Shown one piece after another: positions 40,270 to 47,185 of a stretch of DNA of 64,000 nucleotides. The stretch's first letter is position 1. Each line of letters begins with the position of its first letter. The stretch lies in assembly GCF_001667925.1 (NCBI RefSeq), contig NZ_LZJR01000096.1, positions 1-64,000 of the forward strand, written 5' to 3'. Origin of the DNA: Mycobacterium sp. E2479 (GTDB taxonomy: Bacteria > Actinomycetota > Actinomycetes > Mycobacteriales > Mycobacteriaceae). The notes under the pieces were generated by a model that saw only the letters and a program-made list of their open reading frames with translations, searched no databases and was not told the DNA's origin. The position numbers and the translations under genes were made by a program.

Positions 40270-40626
40270 TCACGCCCCGTCTGAATGGGTGGCACTGGGC
40301 TGGCCCGCCACCAGAGGCGTGTCGACACCGAGCGGACCAACCTTGGCCGCCCCGCCCGGGGATCCCAATGGGCCGTCGCGGCCCGGCAGCGTTTCAGCGA
40401 AGAATGCCTCATTGTCGGCCAGGTAGGGTTTGAGATCCTCAGGCAGGTCATCTTCGTAGTAAATCGCTTCCACCGGACAAACCGGCTCGCACGCGCCGCA
40501 GTCAACACACTCGTCGGGATGAATGTAGAGCGCCCGGCCGCCTTCGTAAATGCAATCCACCGGACATTCATCGACGCAAGCGCGGTCCATCACGTCGATG
40601 CACGGCTTCCCGATCACGTAGGTCAT
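40270..40626 (-). CDS. fdxA: 7Fe-8S ferredoxin (FdxA-type)
   Basis: A 118-aa low-potential electron carrier with one [3Fe-4S] and one [4Fe-4S] cluster. All eight expected cysteines are present (9, 17, 21, 25, 40, 43, 46, 50) in ACVDECPVDCIYEGG and CVDCGACEPVCPVEAIYYEDD. The C-terminal extension, including GPLGSPGGAAKVGPLGVDTP, matches mycobacterial FdxA. It is first in a run with a SufR-like regulator, a membrane protein, a cupin and a nitronate monooxygenase. No ferredoxin reductase or P450 gene is adjacent. Confidence 0.95.
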   Translation of the reverse strand: MTYVIGKPCIDVMDRACVDECPVDCIYEGGRALYIHPDECVDCGACEPVCPVEAIYYEDDLPEDLKPYLADNEAFFAETLPGRDGPLGSPGGAAKVGPLGVDTPLVAGQPSATHSDGA

Positions 40627-40634
40627 GGGCTAGA

Positions 40635-40660
40635 GTTTACACAACAATACTTGTGAAAAC
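40635..40660. promoter_or_regulatory. Palindromic operator between divergent fdxA and DUF2249 genes
   Basis: Ten-base arms GTTTACACAA (40635-40644) and TTGTGAAAAC (40651-40660) are reverse complements except at one position and are separated by CAATAC. The site lies in the 54-base gap between the two divergent start codons, so one bound repressor could control both units. The best candidate ligand is the SufR-like regulator two genes downstream. The arms contain a CACAA-N6-TTGTG core. Confidence 0.65.
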
Positions 40661-40680
40661 TAGACCGGAGGTCGGAGCCC

Positions 40681-40989
40681 ATGCCCGCCAACGAACTTGA
40701 CGTACGCCAGCTGCGTCAGCCGGCCAAGCACCCGACCATCTTCGCGACCTACGCCGCGCTGGAAGTCGGCGAATCGTTCGTTCTGGTCAATAACCACGAC
40801 CCCAAGCACCTGCACGACGAATTCGAGGCCGACTACCCGAGCGGCTACGACTGGGAGTATCTCGATAAAGGCCCCAACGTCTGGCGCATTCGGATCGGTA
40901 AACTCGCTGATACCCCACCCCCAGTGCGCCACGGACATCTCGACCTGGCCATAGAGCCGCTGGAAAGCTCTGCGCGGCAGGAGATCTGA
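40681..40989 (+). CDS. DUF2249 protein
   Basis: A 102-aa single-domain protein with the DUF2249 pattern: LDVRQLRQPAKHPTIFATY, then GESFVLVNNHDPKHLHDEF and GPNVWRIRIGKL. The ATG has GGAGG about 11 bases upstream. DUF2249 domains are often linked to hemerythrin, cupin and nitrosative- or redox-stress genes, which fits the ferredoxin and Cys-regulator neighbours here. No enzymatic function is established to my knowledge. Its stop overlaps the methyltransferase start. Confidence 0.88.
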   Translation: MPANELDVRQLRQPAKHPTIFATYAALEVGESFVLVNNHDPKHLHDEFEADYPSGYDWEYLDKGPNVWRIRIGKLADTPPPVRHGHLDLAIEPLESSARQEI

Positions 40990-41840
40990 TGTCAGGACAA
41001 CGAGCAGGTTCCGAGCTTCCGCTACCCTCGTCCAGCCGCGCCGACGACGCGGTTGCCGGCCATTGGCTACTGGCACGACTCGGCAAGCGCGTGCTGCGCC
41101 CCGGCGGTGTCGAGCTGACCCGCACCCTGCTGTCCCACGCGAGGCTGACCGGGGCCGACGTCGTCGAGCTGGCGCCGGGCCTGGGCCGCACCGCTACCGA
41201 GATCGTGGCCCACGGGCCGCGGTCGTACGTCGGCGCCGAGGGTGACGCGGACGCGGCCAACGTCGTGCGCGGCGTGCTCAGCGATCTCGGTGCGCAAAAC
41301 GCGGCCGTCCGGGTCACCGACGCGGCGGCCACCGGATTGCCCGACGCCAGCAGCGACGTCGTCATCGGGGAAGCGATGCTGAGCATGCAGGGCGACGCGG
41401 CCAAGCGGGCCATCGTCGCCGAGGCGGCGCGGGTGCTGCGGCCGGGCGGCCGCTACGCGATCCACGAGCTGGCCCTCACTCCCGACGACGTGCCGGAGGA
41501 CATCAGCACAGACATCCGGCAGGCCCTTGCCCGGGCGATCAAGGTGAACGCGCGTCCATTGACGGTGGCGGAGTGGTCGAAACTGCTCGCTGAGCACGGG
41601 CTGCTGGTCGATGAGGTCGCGACCGCGCCCATGGCGCTGCTGCAGCCGCGCCGGCTGGTGTCCGACGAAGGGTTTCTCGGTGCGCTGCGATTCGCCCGGA
41701 ACGTGCTCGTGCACCGCGACGCCCGCAAACGGGTCCTGATCATGCGCCGGACTTTCCAGAAACATCGCAAGCAGCTGGCCGCCGTCGCCATCGTCGCCCA
41801 CAAACCGGCGCAGTCGGACACGACCGCCGCAAGGCGTTGA
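40989..41840 (+). CDS. SAM-dependent methyltransferase (Rv2622-like)
   Basis: A 283-aa class I methyltransferase. Motif I is VVELAPGLGRTATEIV, followed by the acidic residue in GAEGDADAAN and the motif YAIHELALTPDD after VLRPGGR. The C-terminal ~60 residues are basic and helical. It begins one base inside the DUF2249 stop (TGATG), so the two are coupled. The substrate is unknown. It is divergent from, and shares the palindrome with, the fdxA unit. Confidence 0.88.
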   Translation: MSGQRAGSELPLPSSSRADDAVAGHWLLARLGKRVLRPGGVELTRTLLSHARLTGADVVELAPGLGRTATEIVAHGPRSYVGAEGDADAANVVRGVLSDLGAQNAAVRVTDAAATGLPDASSDVVIGEAMLSMQGDAAKRAIVAEAARVLRPGGRYAIHELALTPDDVPEDISTDIRQALARAIKVNARPLTVAEWSKLLAEHGLLVDEVATAPMALLQPRRLVSDEGFLGALRFARNVLVHRDARKRVLIMRRTFQKHRKQLAAVAIVAHKPAQSDTTAARR

Positions 41841-41963
41841 GCTCCGCCGTTGCACTCCGGCCGGCTTTGGGCCCGTTCCGCAATCTCTGCGTGACGGTTT
41901 AGTGACGCCCCCTGGCAAAACTTGGCTGCGGCAGTCGCGGGAGAACAAAGGAGCTTGCCGGTT

Positions 41964-42215
41964 ATGGGTGCAACCCCACCGTCGTTGACGGAGTCCGACC
42001 TCGACGCGTTGGCGTCGGATTTTCTGCAGTCGCACTACCTCGGATCCATCTACGCCGACTGGTCACCGGATCGACGGCTCGACATGTTCTTGCGGCGGCG
42101 CGGTCTCGCCCGGGTGGCCAACGACGGCGACCTGTCCCACAACGTCTTGGAACGCATCATGGCCCGCGGGCGCGCGCCGCTGGCGCGGCATGGATTCGGC
42201 CCGTTCGTTCCTTAG
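41964..42215 (+). CDS. Small conserved hypothetical protein
   Basis: An 83-aa soluble protein from ATG 41964, with AAAGGAG 9 bases upstream. It is rich in charged residues and helices (LTESDLDALASDFLQSHYLG, SPDRRLDMFLRRRGLARVA). No known domain is recognised. It lies 123 bases after the methyltransferase on the same strand. The good ribosome site and codon use support its being real. Confidence 0.65.
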   Translation: MGATPPSLTESDLDALASDFLQSHYLGSIYADWSPDRRLDMFLRRRGLARVANDGDLSHNVLERIMARGRAPLARHGFGPFVP

Positions 42216-42373
42216 CACCAGGTAGGCGATCAAATGACCCGAGATCTCAAAAAAAACGGCATTTCTCACGGCGAAAATACCGGTCAATGCATTGGTACAG
42301 ACGTACTATTGTGGCTTAGTGCTGCAAGCGCCGCCGGGCCGGATGAGTCGTCGAGGTTAGCGGGGAGGGGACG

Positions 42374-42640
42374 ATGAATTCACCGAAATGGATGGTTCAT
42401 TGGCCGCAGCGCCGGCCGACGGCCACGATCTATCAGTTGACCGACCGCCTCCACAAAGGGCACATGGCTCGGGTGCCCGCTGACCAGATCACGCAGACCG
42501 TGGCGGCGTGGCTGGCCGACCTGGGTGCCGCCGACAGCCCGCTGGTCGACGAACTCGAGCGCGCCGTCTGTGGCGGCGACTGGGCCGCCGCGCACGCGCT
42601 GGGTGAGTGCTTGTCCATCGAGATTGCGGTGGCGGACTAG
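42374..42640 (+). CDS. Small conserved mycobacterial hypothetical protein
   Basis: An 88-aa protein from ATG 42374 with GGGGAGGGG upstream. The N terminus is WMVHWPQRRPTATIYQLTD and the rest is helical and acidic (IEIAVAD at the end). No domain recognised. The 158-base upstream gap is AT-richer than the surroundings and includes a run of A (AAAAAAAC near 42248), so it probably carries its own promoter. Confidence 0.65.
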   Translation: MNSPKWMVHWPQRRPTATIYQLTDRLHKGHMARVPADQITQTVAAWLADLGAADSPLVDELERAVCGGDWAAAHALGECLSIEIAVAD

Positions 42641-42682
42641 CGAAGTCGCCGTCCAGCAAAGCGCCGTTCTTAATCGACGGGC

Positions 42683-42844
42683 GTGTCCGGCCTCCGGACA
42701 CAAATAAGGCACCTGCGGGCCCCGCGGGGCCGGCGCGCGTCGCACCACTGCGGTGACGACCGCGAGCAGGCCATACATGCAACCGCCGAGCGGCTGTTGC
42801 ACGAGTGGGTGCACATCTGGCTGGCAAGCATCTATCGGCGCTGA
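42683..42844 (+). CDS. Possible 53-aa small protein
   Basis: An open frame from GTG 42683 to TGA 42842-42844. It encodes a basic N-terminal half (LRTQIRHLRAPRGRRASHH) and a coherent amphipathic helix at the end (ERLLHEWVHIWLASIYRR). The last part looks like real protein rather than a shadow: Trp, His and Ile are well placed. No ribosome site is clear, and the 3' end overlaps the convergent pcaB stop by 13 bases. Confidence is moderate because it is short and I cannot check conservation. Confidence 0.45.
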   Translation: MSGLRTQIRHLRAPRGRRASHHCGDDREQAIHATAERLLHEWVHIWLASIYRR

Positions 42845-44061
42845 GCTAGCACGCGCGCCGCACGGCCCAGGCTCGCTGCGATCAACTGCTCGGCGGCACC
42901 GAGGTAGGTTGATGACGGCTCCTTGCTCACCAGCTCGGCGATCGCCCGCTGCTCACCGGAAACGTCTGCGACAGCCAAGTTTTCGGCCATCCGCTGCGGG
43001 TGCACGGTCAACCCGGCCAGCAGCTCGCCACATTCCGACCCCGCGACGACGGTGCGGCGGGCCAGGGTGCGCAGGGTATCCCATTCGGCGTGCCATGCCC
43101 CGTCCGGCCGCTCGTCATTGGCCAGCGCCGCCGCCGTGTGCAGCGTCGCGACCAGCGGCGGGGCCGTGATGGCGGCACGACGGATCAGGATGGACAGCAC
43201 CGGGTTTCGCTTGTGCGGCATCGACGACGACCCGCCGCGGTTGGCGGCCGCCGGCTCGTCGAGTTCGGCGATCTCCGGGCGCACCAGGGTGACGATGTCG
43301 GAGGCGATGCGACCCCAGGCGTCGGTGCAGCCGACCAAGGCGTCGGCGGCCGCGGTGATGGGTGCGCGGGCGGTGTGCCACGTGGACCGGTCATGCAAGC
43401 CCAATGTGGTTGCGGCGTTTCGCACGAGCTGCAGTGCGACGCCGGCCGCGTCGCTGGTGCCGGTGAGCAACGCCGCCAGTTCCGTCGTGGCGCCCAATGT
43501 CCCTGCGGCGCCGCCGATTTGGATCGGCGTGCTCAGCACCGCCACCCGCTCGAACGCGTCGACAATGCCGTTCAGCCAGCCGGCGGCCTTGACGCCGAAG
43601 GTGGTGGGTGCGGCATGCTGGGTAAGGGTCCGGGCCACCATCGGCGTGCCCCGGTGTTGTTTCGCGAGTTCTGACAGCGTACCAACCTGCTGCCTCAGCT
43701 CGGTTGTCAGGTGATCGGCGACCGCGCGCACGGCCAGCATCAGGCTGGTGTCCAGGACGTCCTGGCTGGTGAGCCCGCGATGAATCCAGGGCGCGATGCC
43801 CGACTCCGCCCGTTGCCGGAGCAGCTTCACCAGCGGAATAACCGGGTTGCCGCCGCCCTCGGCGCTGACGGCGATCGATTCACCGTCGTTGTGCGTGACC
43901 AGGTTCCACAGCTCGGCGCCGGCGCACTCGGCGGGTGCCAGGCCGGCGGCCGCCAGCGCGTCCAACCACGCGCACTCCACCGCGACCATCGATCCCAGCA
44001 GCGCCTCATCGGTCATGTGGTCGCCGGCGCGATGGTCTCCGGGCCACAACAGGTTGCTCAT
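42832..44061 (-). CDS. pcaB: 3-carboxy-cis,cis-muconate cycloisomerase
   Basis: Lactonises 3-carboxymuconate, the product of protocatechuate ring cleavage. The 409-aa protein belongs to the fumarase/aspartase superfamily; the signature loop GGSSSMPHKRNP is intact, and IHRGLTSQDVLDTSL and TLTQHAAPTTFGVKAAGW are typical of PcaB. The ATG at 44061 overlaps the pcaG stop (ATGA). The longer frame to 44373 lies inside pcaG. Last gene of pcaHGB; pcaL/pcaCD and pcaIJF, needed to finish the pathway, are not in the window. Confidence 0.95.
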   Translation of the reverse strand: MSNLLWPGDHRAGDHMTDEALLGSMVAVECAWLDALAAAGLAPAECAGAELWNLVTHNDGESIAVSAEGGGNPVIPLVKLLRQRAESGIAPWIHRGLTSQDVLDTSLMLAVRAVADHLTTELRQQVGTLSELAKQHRGTPMVARTLTQHAAPTTFGVKAAGWLNGIVDAFERVAVLSTPIQIGGAAGTLGATTELAALLTGTSDAAGVALQLVRNAATTLGLHDRSTWHTARAPITAAADALVGCTDAWGRIASDIVTLVRPEIAELDEPAAANRGGSSSMPHKRNPVLSILIRRAAITAPPLVATLHTAAALANDERPDGAWHAEWDTLRTLARRTVVAGSECGELLAGLTVHPQRMAENLAVADVSGEQRAIAELVSKEPSSTYLGAAEQLIAASLGRAARVLAQRR

Positions 44062-44621
44062 CGCGCGTCTTCCGAGTACGCCAGGAACACGGTCTCGGCC
44101 GGGCCCTGCAGGTGGATGTCGAAACGGTACGCCGCACCCTCGTTTTCGGCGGCGCAGAGCAATGTGGGCCGGCGCTCGGCGGCTACGGCCGCCAACAGCG
44201 GATCGGAGTGCGACTCGGCGCCCGGCAGGTAGGCCCGGGTGTACAGCCGGTCCAGCAGTCCCCTGGCGAACACGGTGAGCGCGAAGAACGGCGGTCGCCC
44301 CGCGATCGCCGATCCGGGCCGCAGGGTGGTGAAGGAGTAGCTTCCGGCATCGTCGGTCGCGCAGCGTCCCCAACCAGTGAACACCGTGGGCTCGCGGCGC
44401 AGCGAACCGGCTTGGCGCGCAACGCCTCCCGCGCTGTTGGGTTGCCAGAGCTCGATCAGCGCGTCCTGGACGACGGCTCCGGCGCCGTCGTACACCGTGC
44501 CGTGCAGCCGGATCGCCTGCGAATGGCCCGGGCCGATCAGCGCGTTGTCACCGGGATATGGCAGTCCCAGGTGAAGGAAGGGGCCGACGGTTTGCCCCGG
44601 CGTGCAGGCTGATTCAGTCAT
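44058..44621 (-). CDS. pcaG: Protocatechuate 3,4-dioxygenase alpha subunit
   Basis: Non-catalytic alpha chain of the intradiol dioxygenase. The 187-aa product from ATG 44621 starts TPGQTVGPFLHLGLPYPG and has the conserved DALIELWQPNSAGG and FTGWGRCATDDAGSYSF segments. As expected for an alpha subunit, the full set of iron ligands is absent. It overlaps the end of pcaH by 8 bases. The upstream frame to 44708 is inside pcaH and is rejected. Confidence 0.95.
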   Translation of the reverse strand: MTESACTPGQTVGPFLHLGLPYPGDNALIGPGHSQAIRLHGTVYDGAGAVVQDALIELWQPNSAGGVARQAGSLRREPTVFTGWGRCATDDAGSYSFTTLRPGSAIAGRPPFFALTVFARGLLDRLYTRAYLPGAESHSDPLLAAVAAERRPTLLCAAENEGAAYRFDIHLQGPAETVFLAYSEDAR

Positions 44622-45387
44622 CTGCACGCTCGGTCGGGGTTCGCGCACCGCCGGCCAACACGATGTCCCATCGGTACCCCGTCGCGTACTCCGGCTCGGT
44701 GAGGTCATGGTCGTAGCGGGCGATCAGCCGTTGGCGTGCGGCGGGATCCAGGATCGACTGAAAGATCGGGTCCAGCCCGAACATCGGATCGCCCGGAAAG
44801 TACATCTGGGTCACGAGTCGCTGGGTGAAAGCGGTTCCGAAGACGGAGAAATGGATGTGCGCCGGGCGCCACGCATTGTGGTGGTTGCGCCACGGGTAGG
44901 GGCCGGGCTTGATGGTCAGGAAGCGGTAGGTGCCGTCCGGACCGGTCAGACAGCGGCCCGCGCCGGTGAAGTTCGGGTCGAGCGGAGCGGGGTGCTGGTC
45001 GCGCTGGTGACGGTAGCGGCCGCCGGCATTGGCTTGCCAGATCTCCACCAGCTGCCCCGCGACCGGCCGACCGGAGTCGTCGAGGACGCGCCCTGTCACG
45101 ACGACGCGCTCCCCGATCGGCTCGCCTGGGTGCCCGGCGGTCAAGTCGGCATCGAGTGGGTCGACGTCCTGGTGGCCGAAGCACGGCGCCCATCGTTCGA
45201 CCCCCTCGGGGTCGACCACCACCAGCGGTTGCTTGGGATGGCGCAGGATCGTGCTGCGGTACGGCGGATAGTCCAGCCGCGGTAGCTCGCGTTGCCCGAC
45301 TCCCCCGCGGACGCCCTGGTATTGCGCTGCGATGCGGGCGATCTCCGCCGAAATGTCACCCTGAGAGGCGACAGGCTCGGGGTTCAT
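44614..45387 (-). CDS. pcaH: Protocatechuate 3,4-dioxygenase beta subunit
   Basis: Catalytic subunit that opens the protocatechuate ring between C3 and C4. The 257-aa product has all four Fe(III) ligands: Tyr125 (GGRYRH), Tyr164 (GPYPWRNHHNAW), His177 and His179 (RPAHIHF). Their spacing (39, 13, 2) equals that of the Pseudomonas enzyme. The ATG at 45387 has no strong ribosome site. First gene of pcaHGB; no pca regulator is adjacent, and the nearest IclR-type gene is at 50850-51665. Confidence 0.96.
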   Translation of the reverse strand: MNPEPVASQGDISAEIARIAAQYQGVRGGVGQRELPRLDYPPYRSTILRHPKQPLVVVDPEGVERWAPCFGHQDVDPLDADLTAGHPGEPIGERVVVTGRVLDDSGRPVAGQLVEIWQANAGGRYRHQRDQHPAPLDPNFTGAGRCLTGPDGTYRFLTIKPGPYPWRNHHNAWRPAHIHFSVFGTAFTQRLVTQMYFPGDPMFGLDPIFQSILDPAARQRLIARYDHDLTEPEYATGYRWDIVLAGGARTPTERADD

Positions 45388-45447
45388 GTGCCGTGAGGCT
45401 ACTCTCGGTGGCCCACCGAATGCCGCAAGCGGGCGGTGTCGTCGGGA

Positions 45448-45933
45448 TTACAGAGAACGCACCAGCGCCGCGCGCCCCTTCGTGCGCATCTTGTAGGTTG
45501 CCGAGCCGCGGTACTGTTCCATCCTCGCGGCCATCTTGTTGCCCAGCTCCTCGAGTTCGACGTCGGTGATCTTCACTTCCGGGGGAGCGGGAATCATGTC
45601 GCGTTCCTCTTCGTCGGCGTGGGCCTCCAGCACCGTCTTGAAGGAGTTCCACTCGTCCTCATAGCCGGGCGCGCTCTGCGGGGTTCTGAGCAGCACGGAA
45701 AGTTGGTCGACCACCTGGCGATGCTCGGCGTGCGCGACCGCGATCAGCTTGCTGGCATCTTTGAGCGCCGGGTAGTACAGGTCGTCCTCGATGCGGAAGT
45801 GGATGTCGAGCTCAATCAGCAAATCGTCGAAAAGGGCGTGCCGCTCTTCGGAATTCACCGGTGCGTCGCTGATCTTGCGGCCCAGGCCCTTGATCACGAC
45901 GTGGTGATCCTTGAGCACGTCATAGGCGTTCAA
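45448..45933 (-). CDS. Hemerythrin-like protein (Rv2633c-like)
   Basis: A 161-aa four-helix HHE protein expected to bind a non-haem di-iron centre. Candidate ligands lie in LKDHHVVIKGL, ELDIHFRIEDDLYYP, AVAHAEHRQVV and LEAHADEEERDMIP. The start is an unusual TTG at 45933, supported by a perfect AAGGAGG 6 bases upstream and by overlap with the upstream gene's stop (TTGA). M. tuberculosis Rv2633c, of the same length, has as I recall been reported to have catalase activity. The gene is coupled to the DUF2231-Rieske gene. Confidence 0.92.
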   Translation of the reverse strand: MNAYDVLKDHHVVIKGLGRKISDAPVNSEERHALFDDLLIELDIHFRIEDDLYYPALKDASKLIAVAHAEHRQVVDQLSVLLRTPQSAPGYEDEWNSFKTVLEAHADEEERDMIPAPPEVKITDVELEELGNKMAARMEQYRGSATYKMRTKGRAALVRSL

Positions 45934-46901
45934 TTGGTTCCTCCTTTTGCGATTCCAACCGCGCCGCCGGGAGCGTGCCGCCGCTCACCGCGGACTTCGA
46001 CCACTCCGTCGACCAATCGGGCCTCGTAGCACGGCAGCGGCGCTGCTGCCGGGCCGCGCACAACTTCGCCGGACTCGGCGGCGAACCATGAACCGTGCCA
46101 GGGGCAAACCAGCCGGCCCCGGTCCATCCAGCCGTCGGCCATCGGTGCGGCCAGGTGCGGGCAGAATTCCCCGTAAGCCGCCACCTCACCTGGCCTGGTT
46201 CGGCAGACCACCAGGCCCACCCCGTCGACCTCGACGCGTACCGGCTTGCCGTTCAACGAACTTGCGGGCAGCACCGGCGTCCAGGTGGAGGTGCGCAGTC
46301 GCGGACCCGATTGGTCGATGCCGATCCCGGACTCGAAGACCAGCGCACCACCGAGGTAGCTGCCGGCGACGGTGATGCCGTAGCCGAGAGCGGTCAGCAG
46401 GATGCCCCGCCCGTGGCGCCCCTTGCGCCGGTCCCACCAGGACTGGATGTACAGCGCGGTGGCGGCCACGTTCACCAGGCCGTGCACCGCGCCGATGCGG
46501 CGGTCCTCCTCGTGGGTGTGCTGCCAGTCGGTGACGCCGGTGACCGCCGAGCCGAGGCTCGCCAGGATCCCCACCCCGAGTGCGCGCGACGCGAAACGCG
46601 ATGCGTCGACGACCTCGGCTGCCGGCTGACCCGGCAGCAGGCTCAGCGCGTCCAGGGCCACCGTGGTCCCGAGGGCACCACTGGTCAGCGACGCCAGTGG
46701 CGGGTGCACCGGGTGACCTAGCCAGACCCCGTTGAGTGCGTTGGTGACGGTGTTGCGGGCACCACCGAGCCCGTTGTAGGCGAAGCTCAGCAGATGTTCG
46801 AACCGATAGCTCGGCCGATCGATCCAGTCCTGGCGTCCGATGACGGCCAGAACCCTCGATCCCACCTGCTGCAATCGACCCCCTCGTGGCCGGCCCACCA
46901 T
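45930..46901 (-). CDS. DUF2231 membrane protein fused to a Rieske [2Fe-2S] domain
   Basis: A 323-aa fusion. Residues ~60-185 form a DUF2231 membrane domain with about four helices (HPVHPPLASLTSGALGTTVAL, LGYGITVAGSYLGGALVF). Residues ~205-310 are a Rieske domain with Cys247-x-His249 (GEFCPHLAAP) and Cys266-x2-His269 (LVCPWHGSWF). It should pass electrons at the membrane. AAGGAACT lies upstream of the ATG at 46901. It is translationally coupled to the hemerythrin gene and divergent from the Rieske oxygenase alpha gene; whether it donates electrons to either is open. Confidence 0.88.
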   Translation of the reverse strand: MVGRPRGGRLQQVGSRVLAVIGRQDWIDRPSYRFEHLLSFAYNGLGGARNTVTNALNGVWLGHPVHPPLASLTSGALGTTVALDALSLLPGQPAAEVVDASRFASRALGVGILASLGSAVTGVTDWQHTHEEDRRIGAVHGLVNVAATALYIQSWWDRRKGRHGRGILLTALGYGITVAGSYLGGALVFESGIGIDQSGPRLRTSTWTPVLPASSLNGKPVRVEVDGVGLVVCRTRPGEVAAYGEFCPHLAAPMADGWMDRGRLVCPWHGSWFAAESGEVVRGPAAAPLPCYEARLVDGVVEVRGERRHAPGGAVGIAKGGTN

Positions 46902-47066
46902 GGCACCAGTTCCTTCCTCAGATCAGCGGAAAACAATGGTTAATTACCGCAAAACCGAAAGTTTACCCCTTGTTTACGCCGCGCTCGCGGGCGAGGTGGT
47001 TCTGTCGTGACCCACCGTAGCCGCGGGCTTCCACCATTTATTTGTCGGAAACCTGTGAATCAGCAC

Positions 47067-47130
47067 CAAGCATGCTTGTAGCAGTCTGGTCGGCAGGACC
47101 GCCTGGTGATTGACCGGCGCCGCAGACTGC
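47067..47130. promoter_or_regulatory. Palindromes in the divergent DUF2231-Rieske / ring-hydroxylating oxygenase promoter
   Basis: The 284-base gap between the divergent starts (46902-47185) holds a perfect 12-base palindrome CAAGCATGCTTG at 47067-47078 and an 8-base inverted repeat GCAGTCTG (47081-47088) / CAGACTGC (47123-47130). Both are nearer the oxygenase gene. They may be sites for the IclR regulator at the far end of the cluster. The rest of the gap is AT-richer around 46930-46980 and carries no gene that I can support. Confidence 0.45.
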
Positions 47131-47185
47131 GAGATTCTACTGAGCGGAGAGTGCTTCTGTAAGACAGAAAGGTCGCAGGGGACCC

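Noticed and set aside
46902..47000. SigF-like promoter words (GGGGTAA with nearby GTTT/GTAAAC) on the minus strand
   Set aside because: The spacing between the two elements does not fit the SigF consensus, so I do not call a promoter.
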